Of a stretch of DNA of 64,000 bases, positions 39,158 through 48,900 are shown piece after piece. Location: assembly GCA_021325375.1 (NCBI GenBank), contig JAJPHG010000025.1, positions 124,001 through 188,000 of the forward strand, in the 5' to 3' direction. The first letter of the stretch is position 1, and every line of letters begins with the position of its first letter. The notes beneath the pieces were generated by a model, which was not told the DNA's origin, searched no databases, and saw nothing but the letters and a program-made list of their open reading frames with translations. This stretch comes from Alphaproteobacteria bacterium (GTDB lineage: Bacteria; Pseudomonadota; Alphaproteobacteria; Micropepsales; Micropepsaceae). The position numbers were made by a program, and so were the translations under genes.

Positions 39158-40381
39158 TCAAGCCGCCTCGCCCCGCATCAATCGCGGGAGCTTGCCGACG
39201 TCGCCGCCGGCGTGGCGCATGAAGAAGCGGCGCGCGGGGCCGATGCGGTCGATGACGCCCATTCCGAGGTCGCGCAACGCGCGCAACGGCGCGATGTCGT
39301 TGGAGAAGAGCCGCGTCAGCGCGTCGGTCGCGGCTGCCAATGCGAAGGAATCGAAGCGCCGCCAGCGTTCGTAGCGCTTCAAGCAATCGAGCGCGCCGAA
39401 ATCCAGACCCAATCGCGCGGCGTCGAGCACGATCTCGGCGAGCGCAGCGGCGTCCTTGAGGCCGAGATTGAGCCCCTGTCCCGCGATCGGATGGATGCCG
39501 TGCGCCGCGTCGCCCGCAAGCGCGAAGCGCGGCCGCACGTAGTCGCGCGCCAGATGGAATTTGAGCGGATAGGACCAGCGCGGGCCGGCCGCCTCAGTCG
39601 CGCCCAGATGCGCACCGAAACGCGTCGCGATCTCGGCATTGAACGCGGCCTCGTCGAGCGCCATCAGCCTGGGCACGAGCTCCGCGCGTTCCGTCCAGAC
39701 GAGCGAAGATCTATTTCCCGTCATGGGCAGAATCGCGAACGGTCCCGACGGCAGGAAATGCTCGTATGCCACGCCGTTGTGCGGCTTCTCATGCGCCACC
39801 GTCGCCACGATCCCGGTTTGCGGATAGTCCCAGCCCACGACGCCGATGCGCATGCGCTCGCGCATCGCCGAGTCGCGTCCGTCGGCGGCGACGGCAAGAC
39901 GCGCGTCGATCGTCTCGCCGCTGCTCAGCGTCGCGGTGATCGCATGCGCACCGGCGGCGAGATCGACAAGCGACGCCGGCGCGATCAGCGTCAAGTTCGG
40001 CACAGCCTCCGCCGCGGCGAACAGGGCGCTGCGGATATGGCGGTTCTCGGCGATATGGCCGAGCGGCGTGCCGGCCTCCGCGCCGTCGAAATGCAGCGAG
40101 AACGGCGAAGGCGCGCGTCCGGGCCCGCCATCGGTGACGAGGATGTCCTCGATCGGCTGGGCGTCGCGTTCCAGGTGCTCCCACACGCCGAGCGCGCGGA
40201 ACATGCGCACGGCGGCATAGGCGAGCGCGCTCACCCGTCCGTCGAACGCGACCCCGGTGACGGTCTGCTTCGGCAGCGGATCGGCGACCGCGACCGTCAT
40301 CCCGCCGCGCGCCAGCGCGAGGCCGAGCGTCAGCCCCACCATCCCGCCGCCGCCGATGATCACGTCGCAGGTCTTGGTCAT
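39158..40381 (-). CDS. UbiH/UbiF/COQ6-family hydroxylase
   Basis: A 407-residue FAD monooxygenase of ubiquinone biosynthesis. It contains CDVIIGGGGMVGLTLGLALA (FAD), AVAADGRDSAMRERM (DG motif), and the typical RFALAGDAAHGIHPIAGQGL, then NLGLKDAAALAEIVLDA. The family hydroxylates the aromatic ring of ubiquinone precursors at C1, C5 or C6; alphaproteobacteria often have only one or two members with broad positional activity, so the position cannot be assigned. The start at 40381 is supported by the family start MTKTCDVIIGGGG. It is divergent from the aminotransferase gene. Confidence 0.9.
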   Translation of the reverse strand: MTKTCDVIIGGGGMVGLTLGLALARGGMTVAVADPLPKQTVTGVAFDGRVSALAYAAVRMFRALGVWEHLERDAQPIEDILVTDGGPGRAPSPFSLHFDGAEAGTPLGHIAENRHIRSALFAAAEAVPNLTLIAPASLVDLAAGAHAITATLSSGETIDARLAVAADGRDSAMRERMRIGVVGWDYPQTGIVATVAHEKPHNGVAYEHFLPSGPFAILPMTGNRSSLVWTERAELVPRLMALDEAAFNAEIATRFGAHLGATEAAGPRWSYPLKFHLARDYVRPRFALAGDAAHGIHPIAGQGLNLGLKDAAALAEIVLDAARLGLDFGALDCLKRYERWRRFDSFALAAATDALTRLFSNDIAPLRALRDLGMGVIDRIGPARRFFMRHAGGDVGKLPRLMRGEAA

Positions 40382-40411
40382 GAGCTCGGACCGTAGCACC
40401 CCGCCCCAAAT

Positions 40412-40448
40412 TGTCATCCCGGCACTCGCTCGCTTGGCTGGGATGACA
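40412..40448. repeat. short palindromic intergenic repeat, family B copy 3
   Basis: TGTCATCCCGGC and GCTGGGATGACA face each other around ACTCGCTCGCTTG. It is a minimal version of the family B repeat, lying between the UbiH-like and aminotransferase genes that read away from each other. Confidence 0.75.
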
Positions 40449-40513
40449 TTTTGGGGATTCCCGTTGAATACGATCAACTCTAGGATTCCGAACACCTCGA
40501 AGGATTTCGCACC

Positions 40514-41704
40514 GTGTTCCCAGGCCGTCTGTCCCAATTGCCGCCCGGCTCCTTCGCGATGCTGGCCGATCTGCTCGACCCGCATCCGCCGGGGATGGAG
40601 CCGATCGCGCTCTCGGTCGGCGATCCGCGGGGCACCACGCCCGCCTTCGTGATGGAGGCGCTGAACAGCCACGCGCACCAGTTCGGCGAATATCCGCCGA
40701 TCAACGGCACCAAGGCCTGGCGCGACGCGGCGGCGGGCTGGATCAAGCGCCGCTTCGGCGTGGACGTCGATCCCGAGCGCGAGGTGCTGCCGCTCAACGG
40801 CACGCGCGAGGGCCTGTTCCTGGCGCCGTTCATCTTGACGCCGGAGACGAAAGCGGGCGCGCGTCCGGTGATCCTGCTGCCGAACCCATTCTATCAATGC
40901 TATGCGGCGGCGATCCTGTCTGCCGGCGCCGAGCCTGTCTTCGTGCCGGCCCATGCCGCGAGCGGATTCCTGCCCGACTATGCGTCGCTTCCGACGGAGA
41001 CGCTGGAGCGCGCGGTCGCCGCCTATATCTGCTCGCCCTCCAACCCCGAAGGCGCGGTGGCGGGCGAGCAGTATTGGAAGGATCTCTTCGCGCTCGCCGA
41101 CCGCTACGATTTCACCGTGCTTGCCGACGAGTGCTACGCCGACATCTATCTGGGCAAGCCGCCCACGGGCGCGCTCACCATGCGCGGCGCGCCGTTCGAG
41201 CGGCTGCTCACCTTCCACTCTCTGTCGAAGCGATCCGGCATGCCGGGATTGCGCTCCGGCATCGTCGCGGGGGCGCCCAAGCTGATGGCGACGTTCCGCG
41301 CGTTCCGCAACTATGCGGGGCCCCAGGTGCCGATGCCGATCATGGCGGCCTCGGCCGCGTGCTGGAGCGACGATGCCCATGTCGCCGCCAACCGCGCGCA
41401 ATATGTCGAGCGCTTCGAGCTCGCCCGCCGTCTCCTCGGCAACCGCACGGGGTTCCGAATCCCGGAGGGCGGGTTCTTCCTCTGGCTCGACGTCGGCAAC
41501 GGCGAGGAGACGGCGCTCGCGCTGTGGCGCAAGGCGGGGGTCAGGACGCTGCCCGGCGCCTATATGGGCCGCGCGACCGAGCCCGGAAAACCCCGCACAA
41601 ACCCTGGGTTTTCATACCTCCGGGTGGCGCTCGTAAACGATTTGTCAACCATTTCGACGGCCCTTGAGCGGATGAGCGAAGTCTTAGGGCAGCGCGGCAC
41701 CTGA
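40514..41704 (+). CDS. dapC: PLP-dependent aminotransferase, DapC-like
   Basis: A 396-residue class I/II aminotransferase starting at GTG 40514 after AAGGATTTCGCACC. It shows the N-terminal ALSVGDPRGTTPAFV, CSPSNPEGAVA (Asn-Pro motif), VLADECYADIYLG (Asp and Tyr), and the PLP-lysine in LTFHSLSKRSGMPGLRSGIV. The arginine that binds the carboxylate is expected in FSYLRVALVN near the C-terminus. In relatives this gene before ftsK is usually annotated succinyldiaminopimelate transaminase (lysine/peptidoglycan pathway). The substrate is inferred from position and similarity. The stop overlaps the ftsK start by one base. Confidence 0.78.
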   Translation: MFPGRLSQLPPGSFAMLADLLDPHPPGMEPIALSVGDPRGTTPAFVMEALNSHAHQFGEYPPINGTKAWRDAAAGWIKRRFGVDVDPEREVLPLNGTREGLFLAPFILTPETKAGARPVILLPNPFYQCYAAAILSAGAEPVFVPAHAASGFLPDYASLPTETLERAVAAYICSPSNPEGAVAGEQYWKDLFALADRYDFTVLADECYADIYLGKPPTGALTMRGAPFERLLTFHSLSKRSGMPGLRSGIVAGAPKLMATFRAFRNYAGPQVPMPIMAASAACWSDDAHVAANRAQYVERFELARRLLGNRTGFRIPEGGFFLWLDVGNGEETALALWRKAGVRTLPGAYMGRATEPGKPRTNPGFSYLRVALVNDLSTISTALERMSEVLGQRGT

Positions 41705-44103
41705 TGGGCACGGTCTATCAACCCCGGTCGCGTGGGGCGGCGATGAGCGATGCGCTCGCCGAGGCCCGCATCGCGGTCGTGCGGCTGACGCAGCTCGCGA
41801 TCATGCGCGGCGCGGGCGTCGTGATCGTGCTGGCGACGCTGGCGGTGACCGTGTCGCTCGCCACCTATTCCTCGACCGATCCCAGCCTGAACAACGCGAC
41901 CGGCAAGGCGGTGAGCAACTGGCTCGGCCCGTTGGGCGCGACCGCCGCCGACATGCTGCTGCAGACCTTCGGGATCGCCGCCATCGCCTTCATCGCGCCG
42001 CTTGCGGTGTGGGGCGCGCGCGCCTTGATGGGGCGCGGCATCTCACGCGCGATCTGGCGCGCGCTCGCCTGGCCGATCGGCACCGTGCTCGTCGCGGGCG
42101 GGCTGGGCGCGTTTCCGCGGCCAGAGACGCTGCCCGCGGGCGCCGGTGGATGGATCGGCATCTGGGCCGCGTCGCTGTCGCAGAACGCAGGCCATGTCTG
42201 GGGCCAGCCGTGGATCGGTACCGTGCTGCCGCTGCTGCTGCTCATCGCGGGCCTTCCGCTCGCCTTCATCGCGACGGGCCTGCGCTTCTCCAGGATCGCG
42301 CGCGGCGTCGGCAATGGCGCGGCGGCGGTCTATTGGCTGGGGGCCAAGATCAAGCTTCCCAAGCGCGAGAGGGCGCACGACTACGACGAAGAGGACGAGG
42401 AGCCGCGGAGCGAGGATCTCGAGGAAGCGCATGACGAATACGCCCTCGACATCGCGCCGGAGCCGATCGCGGCGACCCGCTTGGCCGAGCGCCGCGAGAC
42501 GCGCATCAAGCGCGACGAGGCGCGCAAGACGGCGCAGACCAAGACCGCGCGGCCCAAGCAGCCCGCGCTCAACCTCGCCTCGGGCGAGTATCAGCTTCCC
42601 TCGCTCGGCCTGCTCGCCGAGCCGGTGGTGCATGTCGGAGAAAACGCCGCGCTCTCCGACGAGGCGCTGGAAGAGAACGCGCGCATGCTCGAAGCCGTGC
42701 TCGCCGATTTCGGCGTCAAGGGCCGCATCGTCGCCGTCCGGCCCGGCCCGGTGGTGACGCTTTACGAGTTCGAGCCCGCGGCCGGCGTAAAGTCCTCGCG
42801 CGTGATCTCGCTGTCCGACGACGTCGCGCGCTCGATGTCGGCGGTGGCGGCGCGCATCGCCACGATCTCCGGCCGCAACGTCATCGGCATCGAGCTGCCC
42901 AACCTCACCCGCGAGACGGTCTACCTGCGCGAGCTGCTGAGCAGCGCCGACTACGAGAAGGTGCGCGCGCCGCTGACGCTGGCGCTCGGAAAGTCCATCG
43001 GCGGCGAGCCGATCCTGGCCGATCTCGCCAAGATGCCGCATCTTCTCATCGCCGGCACCACCGGCTCGGGCAAGTCCGTCGGCCTCAACACGATGATCCT
43101 GTCGCTGCTCTACCGGCTTCCGCCCGAGCACTGCCGGATGATCATGATCGATCCCAAGATGCTCGAGCTTTCGGTCTATGAAGGCATCCCGCATCTCCTC
43201 GCCCCCGTCGTCACCGAGCCCAAGAAGGCGGTGGTCGCGCTCAAATGGGCGGTGCGCGAGATGGAAGAGCGCTACCGCAAGATGTCCAAGCTCGGCGTGC
43301 GCGGCGTCGAGGCCTTCAACGACCGCGTGCGCAAGGCGCGCGACAAGGGCGAGGTCCTCAAGCGCACCGTGCAGACCGGCTTCGACCGCGAGACGGGAAA
43401 GCCGATCTACGAGGACGAGCAGCTCGAGCTCGAGCCCATGCCCTACATCGTCGTGGTGGTCGACGAGGTGGCCGACCTGATGATGATCTCCGGCAAGGAG
43501 ATCGAGGGCGCGGTGCAGCGCCTGGCGCAGATGGCGCGCGCGGCCGGCATCCATCTCATCGCCGCGACCCAGCGCCCCTCGGTCGACGTCATCACCGGCA
43601 CGATCAAGGCGAACTTCCCGACCCGCATCTCGTTCCATGTGACGAGCAAGATCGACAGCCGCACCATCCTGGGCGAGCAGGGCGCCGAGCAGCTGCTCGG
43701 CCAGGGCGACATGCTCTACATGATGGCGGGCGGGCGCATCCGGCGCATCCACGGCCCCTTCGTCTCCGACCACGAGGTCGAGGACGTGGTGAGGTTCCTC
43801 AAGTCCCAGGGCCGGCCCGAATATCTCGATGCCGTCACCGAGGAGCCCGACGAGCCGGGCGACGATCCCTACGCGCTCATGGGCGGCGGCAACGCCGAAG
43901 CCGGCGACGATCTCTACGACAAGGCGCTGGCGGTGGTGGCGCGCGAGCGTCGCGCCACGACGAGCTACATCCAGCGCCGCCTGCAGATCGGCTACAACCG
44001 CGCCGCCTCGCTGATCGAGCGCATGGAAGAGGACGGGGTGATCTCGCGCCCCAATCACAAGGGCGTGCGCGAGGTCCTGCTGCCGGAGCACGAGCAGCGG
44101 TAG
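41704..44103 (+). CDS. ftsK: FtsK DNA translocase / cell-division protein
   Basis: A 799-residue FtsK/SpoIIIE protein. Four N-terminal membrane segments lie in residues about 30-200, then an acidic and Arg-rich linker, and the motor: LIAGTTGSGKSVGLNTMILS (Walker A), PYIVVVVDEVADLMMISGKE (Walker B), and AATQRPSVDVITGTIKANFP. A winged-helix gamma domain closes the protein (ARERRATTSYIQRRLQIGYN) and reads KOPS sites. It pumps chromosome dimers through the septum and couples dif recombination to division. ATG 41704 overlaps the previous stop; an internal ATG at 41743 is possible. Confidence 0.96.
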   Translation: MGTVYQPRSRGAAMSDALAEARIAVVRLTQLAIMRGAGVVIVLATLAVTVSLATYSSTDPSLNNATGKAVSNWLGPLGATAADMLLQTFGIAAIAFIAPLAVWGARALMGRGISRAIWRALAWPIGTVLVAGGLGAFPRPETLPAGAGGWIGIWAASLSQNAGHVWGQPWIGTVLPLLLLIAGLPLAFIATGLRFSRIARGVGNGAAAVYWLGAKIKLPKRERAHDYDEEDEEPRSEDLEEAHDEYALDIAPEPIAATRLAERRETRIKRDEARKTAQTKTARPKQPALNLASGEYQLPSLGLLAEPVVHVGENAALSDEALEENARMLEAVLADFGVKGRIVAVRPGPVVTLYEFEPAAGVKSSRVISLSDDVARSMSAVAARIATISGRNVIGIELPNLTRETVYLRELLSSADYEKVRAPLTLALGKSIGGEPILADLAKMPHLLIAGTTGSGKSVGLNTMILSLLYRLPPEHCRMIMIDPKMLELSVYEGIPHLLAPVVTEPKKAVVALKWAVREMEERYRKMSKLGVRGVEAFNDRVRKARDKGEVLKRTVQTGFDRETGKPIYEDEQLELEPMPYIVVVVDEVADLMMISGKEIEGAVQRLAQMARAAGIHLIAATQRPSVDVITGTIKANFPTRISFHVTSKIDSRTILGEQGAEQLLGQGDMLYMMAGGRIRRIHGPFVSDHEVEDVVRFLKSQGRPEYLDAVTEEPDEPGDDPYALMGGGNAEAGDDLYDKALAVVARERRATTSYIQRRLQIGYNRAASLIERMEEDGVISRPNHKGVREVLLPEHEQR

Positions 44104-44116
44104 CCATCCCCCGGTA

Positions 44117-44282
44117 TCATGGCCCGCGAATGCGGGCCACCCAGGTGATGCAGCCGCGCTTTTCGAATAGTTGCACGCGGAGACGCGGAGTTCGCGGAGT
44201 GGAAAAGAACCTCCGTGTTCTCCGCGTGAATCATTTCAAGGGTATGCAACCCAACTGGGTGGCCCGCATTCGCGGGCCATGA
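44117..44282. repeat. nested palindromic intergenic repeat, family A copy 3
   Basis: TCATGGCCCGCGAATGCGGG and reverse complement, with CACGCGGAGACGCGGAG / CTCCGTGTTCTCCGCGTG inside. It starts 13 bases after the ftsK stop. An in-frame ATG of the following gene lies in its right end. Confidence 0.9.
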
Positions 44283-44293
44283 CAGAATGGGAT

Positions 44294-44740
44294 ATGACAC
44301 CCAAAGCCCAGCTCGACGAATTCCTCGACAAGTTCACGCCGCCAATGGCCAAGAGCGCGCGCGGCGTGCTCGTGGCGATGCGCAAGATCTGTCCCGGCGC
44401 GATCGAGCTCGTCTATGACAACTACAATGCGCTCGCGATCGGGTTCGCCACCGGCGAGCGGGTGCGGGATGTCTGGTTCTCCATCGCGGTCTATCCCAGA
44501 TGGGCGAGCCTGTTCTTCTTCGGAACGTTGCCGCTCAAGGATCCCGGCAAGCTGCTCAAAGGCGCGGGCAAGACGACGCGGCATATCGTGCTGAAGGAGG
44601 GAGCTGCGACGCTGGCGGAGCCCGGCGTGCGCGCGCTGATCGAACAGGCGCTGGAGAAGGCGGGGCAGCCGTTCAAGCGTGGCGCGAAAGGGCGGATCGT
44701 CATCAAATCAATATCGGCGAAGCAGCGGCCGCGGCGATAG
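44294..44740 (+). CDS. DUF1801-family protein
   Basis: A 148-residue protein with the DUF1801 (YdhG-like) pattern: LDEFLDKFTPPMAKSARGVL, CPGAIELVYDNYNALAIGFA, RVRDVWFSIAVYPRWASLFF, then GKTTRHIVLKEGAATLAEPG and RALIEQALEKAG. The fold is compact alpha/beta with no known catalytic activity. An upstream in-frame ATG at 44279 lies in the repeat, so ATG 44294 is preferred. The gene abuts the rhomboid gene, stop to stop, without a spacer. Confidence 0.82.
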   Translation: MTPKAQLDEFLDKFTPPMAKSARGVLVAMRKICPGAIELVYDNYNALAIGFATGERVRDVWFSIAVYPRWASLFFFGTLPLKDPGKLLKGAGKTTRHIVLKEGAATLAEPGVRALIEQALEKAGQPFKRGAKGRIVIKSISAKQRPRR

Positions 44741-45457
44741 CTACTCCGCCGGCGCGGCGCGTCCGCCGGTCAGGAAGAAGATGAGGCCGAGCACGCATCC
44801 GGCAATCAGCCCGCCGATATGCGCGGAGACGTCGATGCCGGGGATCGTGAAGCCGAGCGCCAGGTTGATGACGATGATGAAGACGGCGTTGGAGAACATC
44901 GATCGCCGCACGGCGAGGAAGCGGCGGTCGCCGAGCCCTGCGAGCACGAACAGCATCCCGAACAGGCCGAAGATGGCGCCCGAGGCGCCGACGCTCACCA
45001 CGCCCGGATGCGTCACCGCGCTCAGGATGCTGCCCGCGACCCCGCAGAAGAGATAGCAGAAGATCAACCTTCCATTGCGCGCGACCGGCGCCAGGAAGAG
45101 TCCGCCGAGCAGCAGGCCATACATATTGGTCGCGATGTGCAGCAGCCCCGCATGGACGAAGGTGCTGGTGACGAGCCGGATGAGGCCCACCCCTTCGAGC
45201 GCCGGCCCGTAATTGGCGCCCCAGTCGACGAGATCGCCGGTCTGGAACTCCATGACGCCGAGCCCCGCGATCACCATGGCGAGATAGACGGCGATGTTGA
45301 GGTCGATCAGCAGCGCCAGGCCCCAGAACCCCTTGCGCGGCAGCAGATAGCTCAGCAGCGAGGGCCGGCGGGGCGCTTGCGGCGGGCTCGGGCCCTGGTC
45401 GGGCTGGATGTCTTGCGGTTGCATGCGTCGCATGGATCGTGAACGATGCGCATTCAT
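44741..45457 (-). CDS. rhomboid-family intramembrane serine protease
   Basis: A protein of about 238 residues with six or seven membrane segments. The rhomboid signatures are present: STFVHAGLLHIATNMYGLLL (the conserved His and the HxxxN motif), SVGASGAIFGLFGMLFV with the GASG catalytic Ser, and DVSAHIGGLIAGCVLG with the catalytic His. It would cleave single-pass membrane proteins within the bilayer. Starts at 45424, 45433 and 45457 are all in frame; 45457 is chosen because GAGAGGCGAGG stands before it. The N-terminal 40 residues are Pro/Gln-rich and probably disordered. Confidence 0.87.
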   Translation of the reverse strand: MNAHRSRSMRRMQPQDIQPDQGPSPPQAPRRPSLLSYLLPRKGFWGLALLIDLNIAVYLAMVIAGLGVMEFQTGDLVDWGANYGPALEGVGLIRLVTSTFVHAGLLHIATNMYGLLLGGLFLAPVARNGRLIFCYLFCGVAGSILSAVTHPGVVSVGASGAIFGLFGMLFVLAGLGDRRFLAVRRSMFSNAVFIIVINLALGFTIPGIDVSAHIGGLIAGCVLGLIFFLTGGRAAPAE

Positions 45458-45533
45458 CGCGCGCCCTCGCCTCTCCCGCAAGGGGAGGCGAGCCACTATA
45501 TCCAAGCCCTACGCGGAGATCAGGAGAGACGCC

Positions 45534-45923
45534 ATGTCCTATATCCAAGACTCGCTGGGCGCGAACGAGCGCGTCGTCAAAGAGGCCAGCTTCCACTGGT
45601 CCTATACGCTCGGCGCGGTCCTGCTTGCGCTGACCGTGATCGGATTGGTCGTCGCGATCCCGATGCTGATCCGCAAGGCCACGACCGAGATCGGTATCAC
45701 CACGCACCGGTTCATCATGAAAACGGGCCTGTTCTCGCTGCATACGCAAGAGATGGCGATCCACAACATCGAGGGCGTGAAGGTGGACCAGGGCCTGTTC
45801 GGCCGCATCCTGGGCTTCGGGCGCCTGCGCATCGAGGGCACCGGCGTCGACGCGATCGAGCTTCCGACCATCGCCGATCCCGTCGCTTTCCGCGCGGCGA
45901 TCGAGACCGCGAAGGGCGAGTAG
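45534..45923 (+). CDS. PH-domain (YdbS/YdbT-like) membrane protein
   Basis: A 129-residue protein with one or two hydrophobic segments (WSYTLGAVLLALTVIGLVVA, residues 22-41) and a bacterial PH (bPH2) domain: RKATTEIGITTHRFIMKTGL, QEMAIHNIEGVKVDQGLF, and ILGFGRLRIEGTGVDAIEL. These short membrane-tethered PH proteins (DUF304-like) are common but unassigned. The ATG at 45534 follows CAGGAGAGA. A short hairpin, CTCGCCTC...GGGGAGGCGAG, lies between the rhomboid gene start and this gene. Confidence 0.82.
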   Translation: MSYIQDSLGANERVVKEASFHWSYTLGAVLLALTVIGLVVAIPMLIRKATTEIGITTHRFIMKTGLFSLHTQEMAIHNIEGVKVDQGLFGRILGFGRLRIEGTGVDAIELPTIADPVAFRAAIETAKGE

Positions 45924-45935
45924 CGCTATTGCGTT

Positions 45936-48900
45936 TCAGAAGAAATCGCCCGCGGCCAGCGTGCCGGTGTATCCCGTGACGTCGATCACCAGGTCCGCTC
46001 CCGCCTGGTAGCCGGCCGTGCCGTTCACGTCGACGACCAGGAAAGTGTGGCCCGCCAGGCCCGTGCTGCTCGAATCCGCCGTGAACAGGACTGCGTGGTG
46101 GGGGCCCAGCTGGCCCGCGCCGATCGCCGCCGCGAGGTCGCTGTCGAAATTCGCGCCAGTGTCCAGCGTGCCGTGCGTCACCGCCGCGTCGATCCCCGTG
46201 ACCAGCGACGGATCGAAGGTGCCGATGTCGAAGGTGGCGACGTTGAAATTCATGCCGGTCACCTTGTCGTAGGTCGCGCCGGTGGAATCGGTCACCGCGT
46301 CGAAGGTGAAGATCTGGGAGCTGACGGAGGCGTCCACGGTGATCGTGTCCTGGCCCGCGCCGCCGTCGATCTGGCTCTCGCCGGCGCCCGCGTCGAGGAC
46401 GTCGTTGCCCGCGCCGCCATTGAGCTGGTCGGCGCCGCCGCCCGCATGGATGACGTCGTCGCCGGCGCCGCCGTTGAATTCGATGCCGACGGTGGTCTCG
46501 GCCGCATCGTTCACCGTCAGCGTGTGGCCGGCGGTGAGCTGTGTGCCGTCGAACATCATGCTGCCGCCGACGGCGAGGTTGGCGTCGGTGAGGGTGAGGT
46601 TGTAGCTGAAGCCGTCGCCGAAGCTGATCAGGTTGATGTCGGCGATCGTCGTGTCGTTGAAGACGAGCGCATGGCCGCCCGAATAGTCGCCGTCGAGCGA
46701 CAACGCGTCGAAGACCGGCGCGCCGCCGCCGTCGATCGTGTCGTTGACGTTGAAATTGCCGCCGAAGATGACCGTGTCGTCCTGGGTGGCGCTGCCGGTG
46801 AAGCTGTAGAGCGCGGAAGTCGCCTGGCTGAGGTCGATCTGCGTGAGATCGGTGCTCGCGATCACCGCGATGTGCAGGGTCTGGCCGCCGCCCGCGATAT
46901 CGCCGATGACCGTCACCGACGCGACGCCGGTGCCTGCGATATCGAGGGTCTCGATGCTGGTGTCCCGCGAGTCGCTGAGCAACGCGTTGAGCGTGCCGGT
47001 GAGGGTGAGCGTGTCGCTTCCTGTCCCGCCGTCGATCACGTCGTTGAAGGCCGCCGCGCTGTTCAGCGTGAAGCCGTCATTGCCGCCGCCGCCATGGGCC
47101 GTGTCGGTCGCCGTCCCGTCATTCACCGACAGATCGAAGGTGTCGGACTGCGCGCCGCCGGTGAGCGTGTCGCTTCCCGCGCCGCCGATGATGTTGAAAT
47201 GGCCGTCGTTCTCTGCCGCGCCGCTGAAGGTCAGCGTGTCGGAGGCGCCGAGCGCGGAGGCGTTAATCGTCAGCGTCGCGCCCGAGGCCACGTTCTGGTC
47301 GACGGTGGTGAGATTGTAGCTATGGCCCGCCGCCGAGATCACGATGTTTTCGATGCTCGTGATCGTCGTGGCGCCCAGCGTAAGGCCCGCCGAATAGTCG
47401 CCGTTGAGCGAGATCGTGTCGGTGTTGGCGCCGCCGTCGATCGTGTCGGCCGCCGTGAAGGCGCCGCCGAACGAGAACGTGTCGTTGCCGGCGCCGCCAT
47501 GCGTCGTGTCGTCGCCGCCGGCAGTGAGGTTGAATCCGTCGTTGTTGGCGCTCCCGGTGAGCACGTCGTTGCCGGCGCTTCCGGTGATGTCGAGCTGGGT
47601 TGAGCCGGTCTCTCCCGAGCCGTCGAAATCGAGGCTGGCCGCGGCCAACCCATTGATCGCGAGGAATGCCGCGCCGCCCGAGATGTTGCCGGTGAGCGTG
47701 ATGGCGCTCTCCGCGAAGCCACCCAGGAAAGTTATCGTCTCGACATTCGTGATGTGGGCGCTATTGAGGTCGAGAGAACTGTAAGCACCCGCGAGCGTGA
47801 CGGTATCGCTGCCCGCGCCGCCGTCGATCGTGTCGGCGGCGGTGAGCGTGCCGCCCATGCCGATCGTGTCGTCGCCGCCGCCGCCATGGACGGTATCGAC
47901 GCCGCCGTTCGACATGTCGAAGGTGTCGGAGAGCCCACCGCCGGTGAAGATGTCGGTGCCCGGGCCACCCAGCATGCTGAAATGGCCGTCCGTCTCCGCC
48001 GAGCCGTCGAAGGTCACGGTGTCGCCGGGGTTTGTCTGCGCGTCCACCTGCAGCGTCTGGCCGGCCGCCACGGTCGCGTCGTTGGTGGTGATGTCGTAGC
48101 TGTTGCCGAGCGCGAACGAGATTTCCTCGAAATTGGTGACCGTGGTCGCGCCGAGCACGAGCGCGTTCCCGCCGGTATAGTCGCCGTTCAGGTGCAGGTG
48201 GTTGGAGCCCGTGCCGCCGTCGAGCGTGTCGGCCGCGGTGATCGTGCCGAACGCGAAGACGGTGTCGTCGCCGCCGCCGCCATGGACGGTATCGATGCCG
48301 CCTTTCTCGAGCTTGAACGTGTCGCCCTGCGCGCCGCCCGTCAGCACGTCGTCGCCCGCGCCGTCGGTGATGTCGAAATTGCCGTCCAGCTCCGCCGAAC
48401 CGTCGAAGGTGAGCGTGTCGGTTGCGGTAAGGTTGGACGCGTCGACCGTCAGCGAGAACAGCGCCGCTACGTTGCCGTCATTGGTGGTGAGATTGTAGCT
48501 GTGGCCGCCATCGACCGCGAGCCTCTCCACATTGGTCATCGTCGCGGCGCCGAAGACGAGGCCGGCGGAGTAATCGCCGTCGAGCACGAGGGAGTCGGTG
48601 CCCGCGCCGCCGTCGATCGTGTCGGCCGCCGTCAAATTGCCGTTCGCCAGGATTCCGTCATTGCCACCTCCGGCATGCACCGTGTCGGTACCGCCATGCT
48701 CGAGATTGATCTCGTCGCCGCCGCCGCCGGTCGTGATCGTGTCGTCACCCGCGCTGTCATAGATGGTGAGGATGCCGGTCGCGACCGAGCCGTCGAAGAT
48801 GAGGGCTCCCGTGGAGGTGCCCGCATCCACCACCAGGCTCGCGCCTGCGGCCGCGGCGTCGGTGAGCTTGAGGTCGTAGACGGTGCTGCCCTCGACGACG

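Noticed and set aside
42043..44091. 682-residue open frame on the - strand
   Set aside because: It is antisense to ftsK, with no domain or ribosome-binding site.
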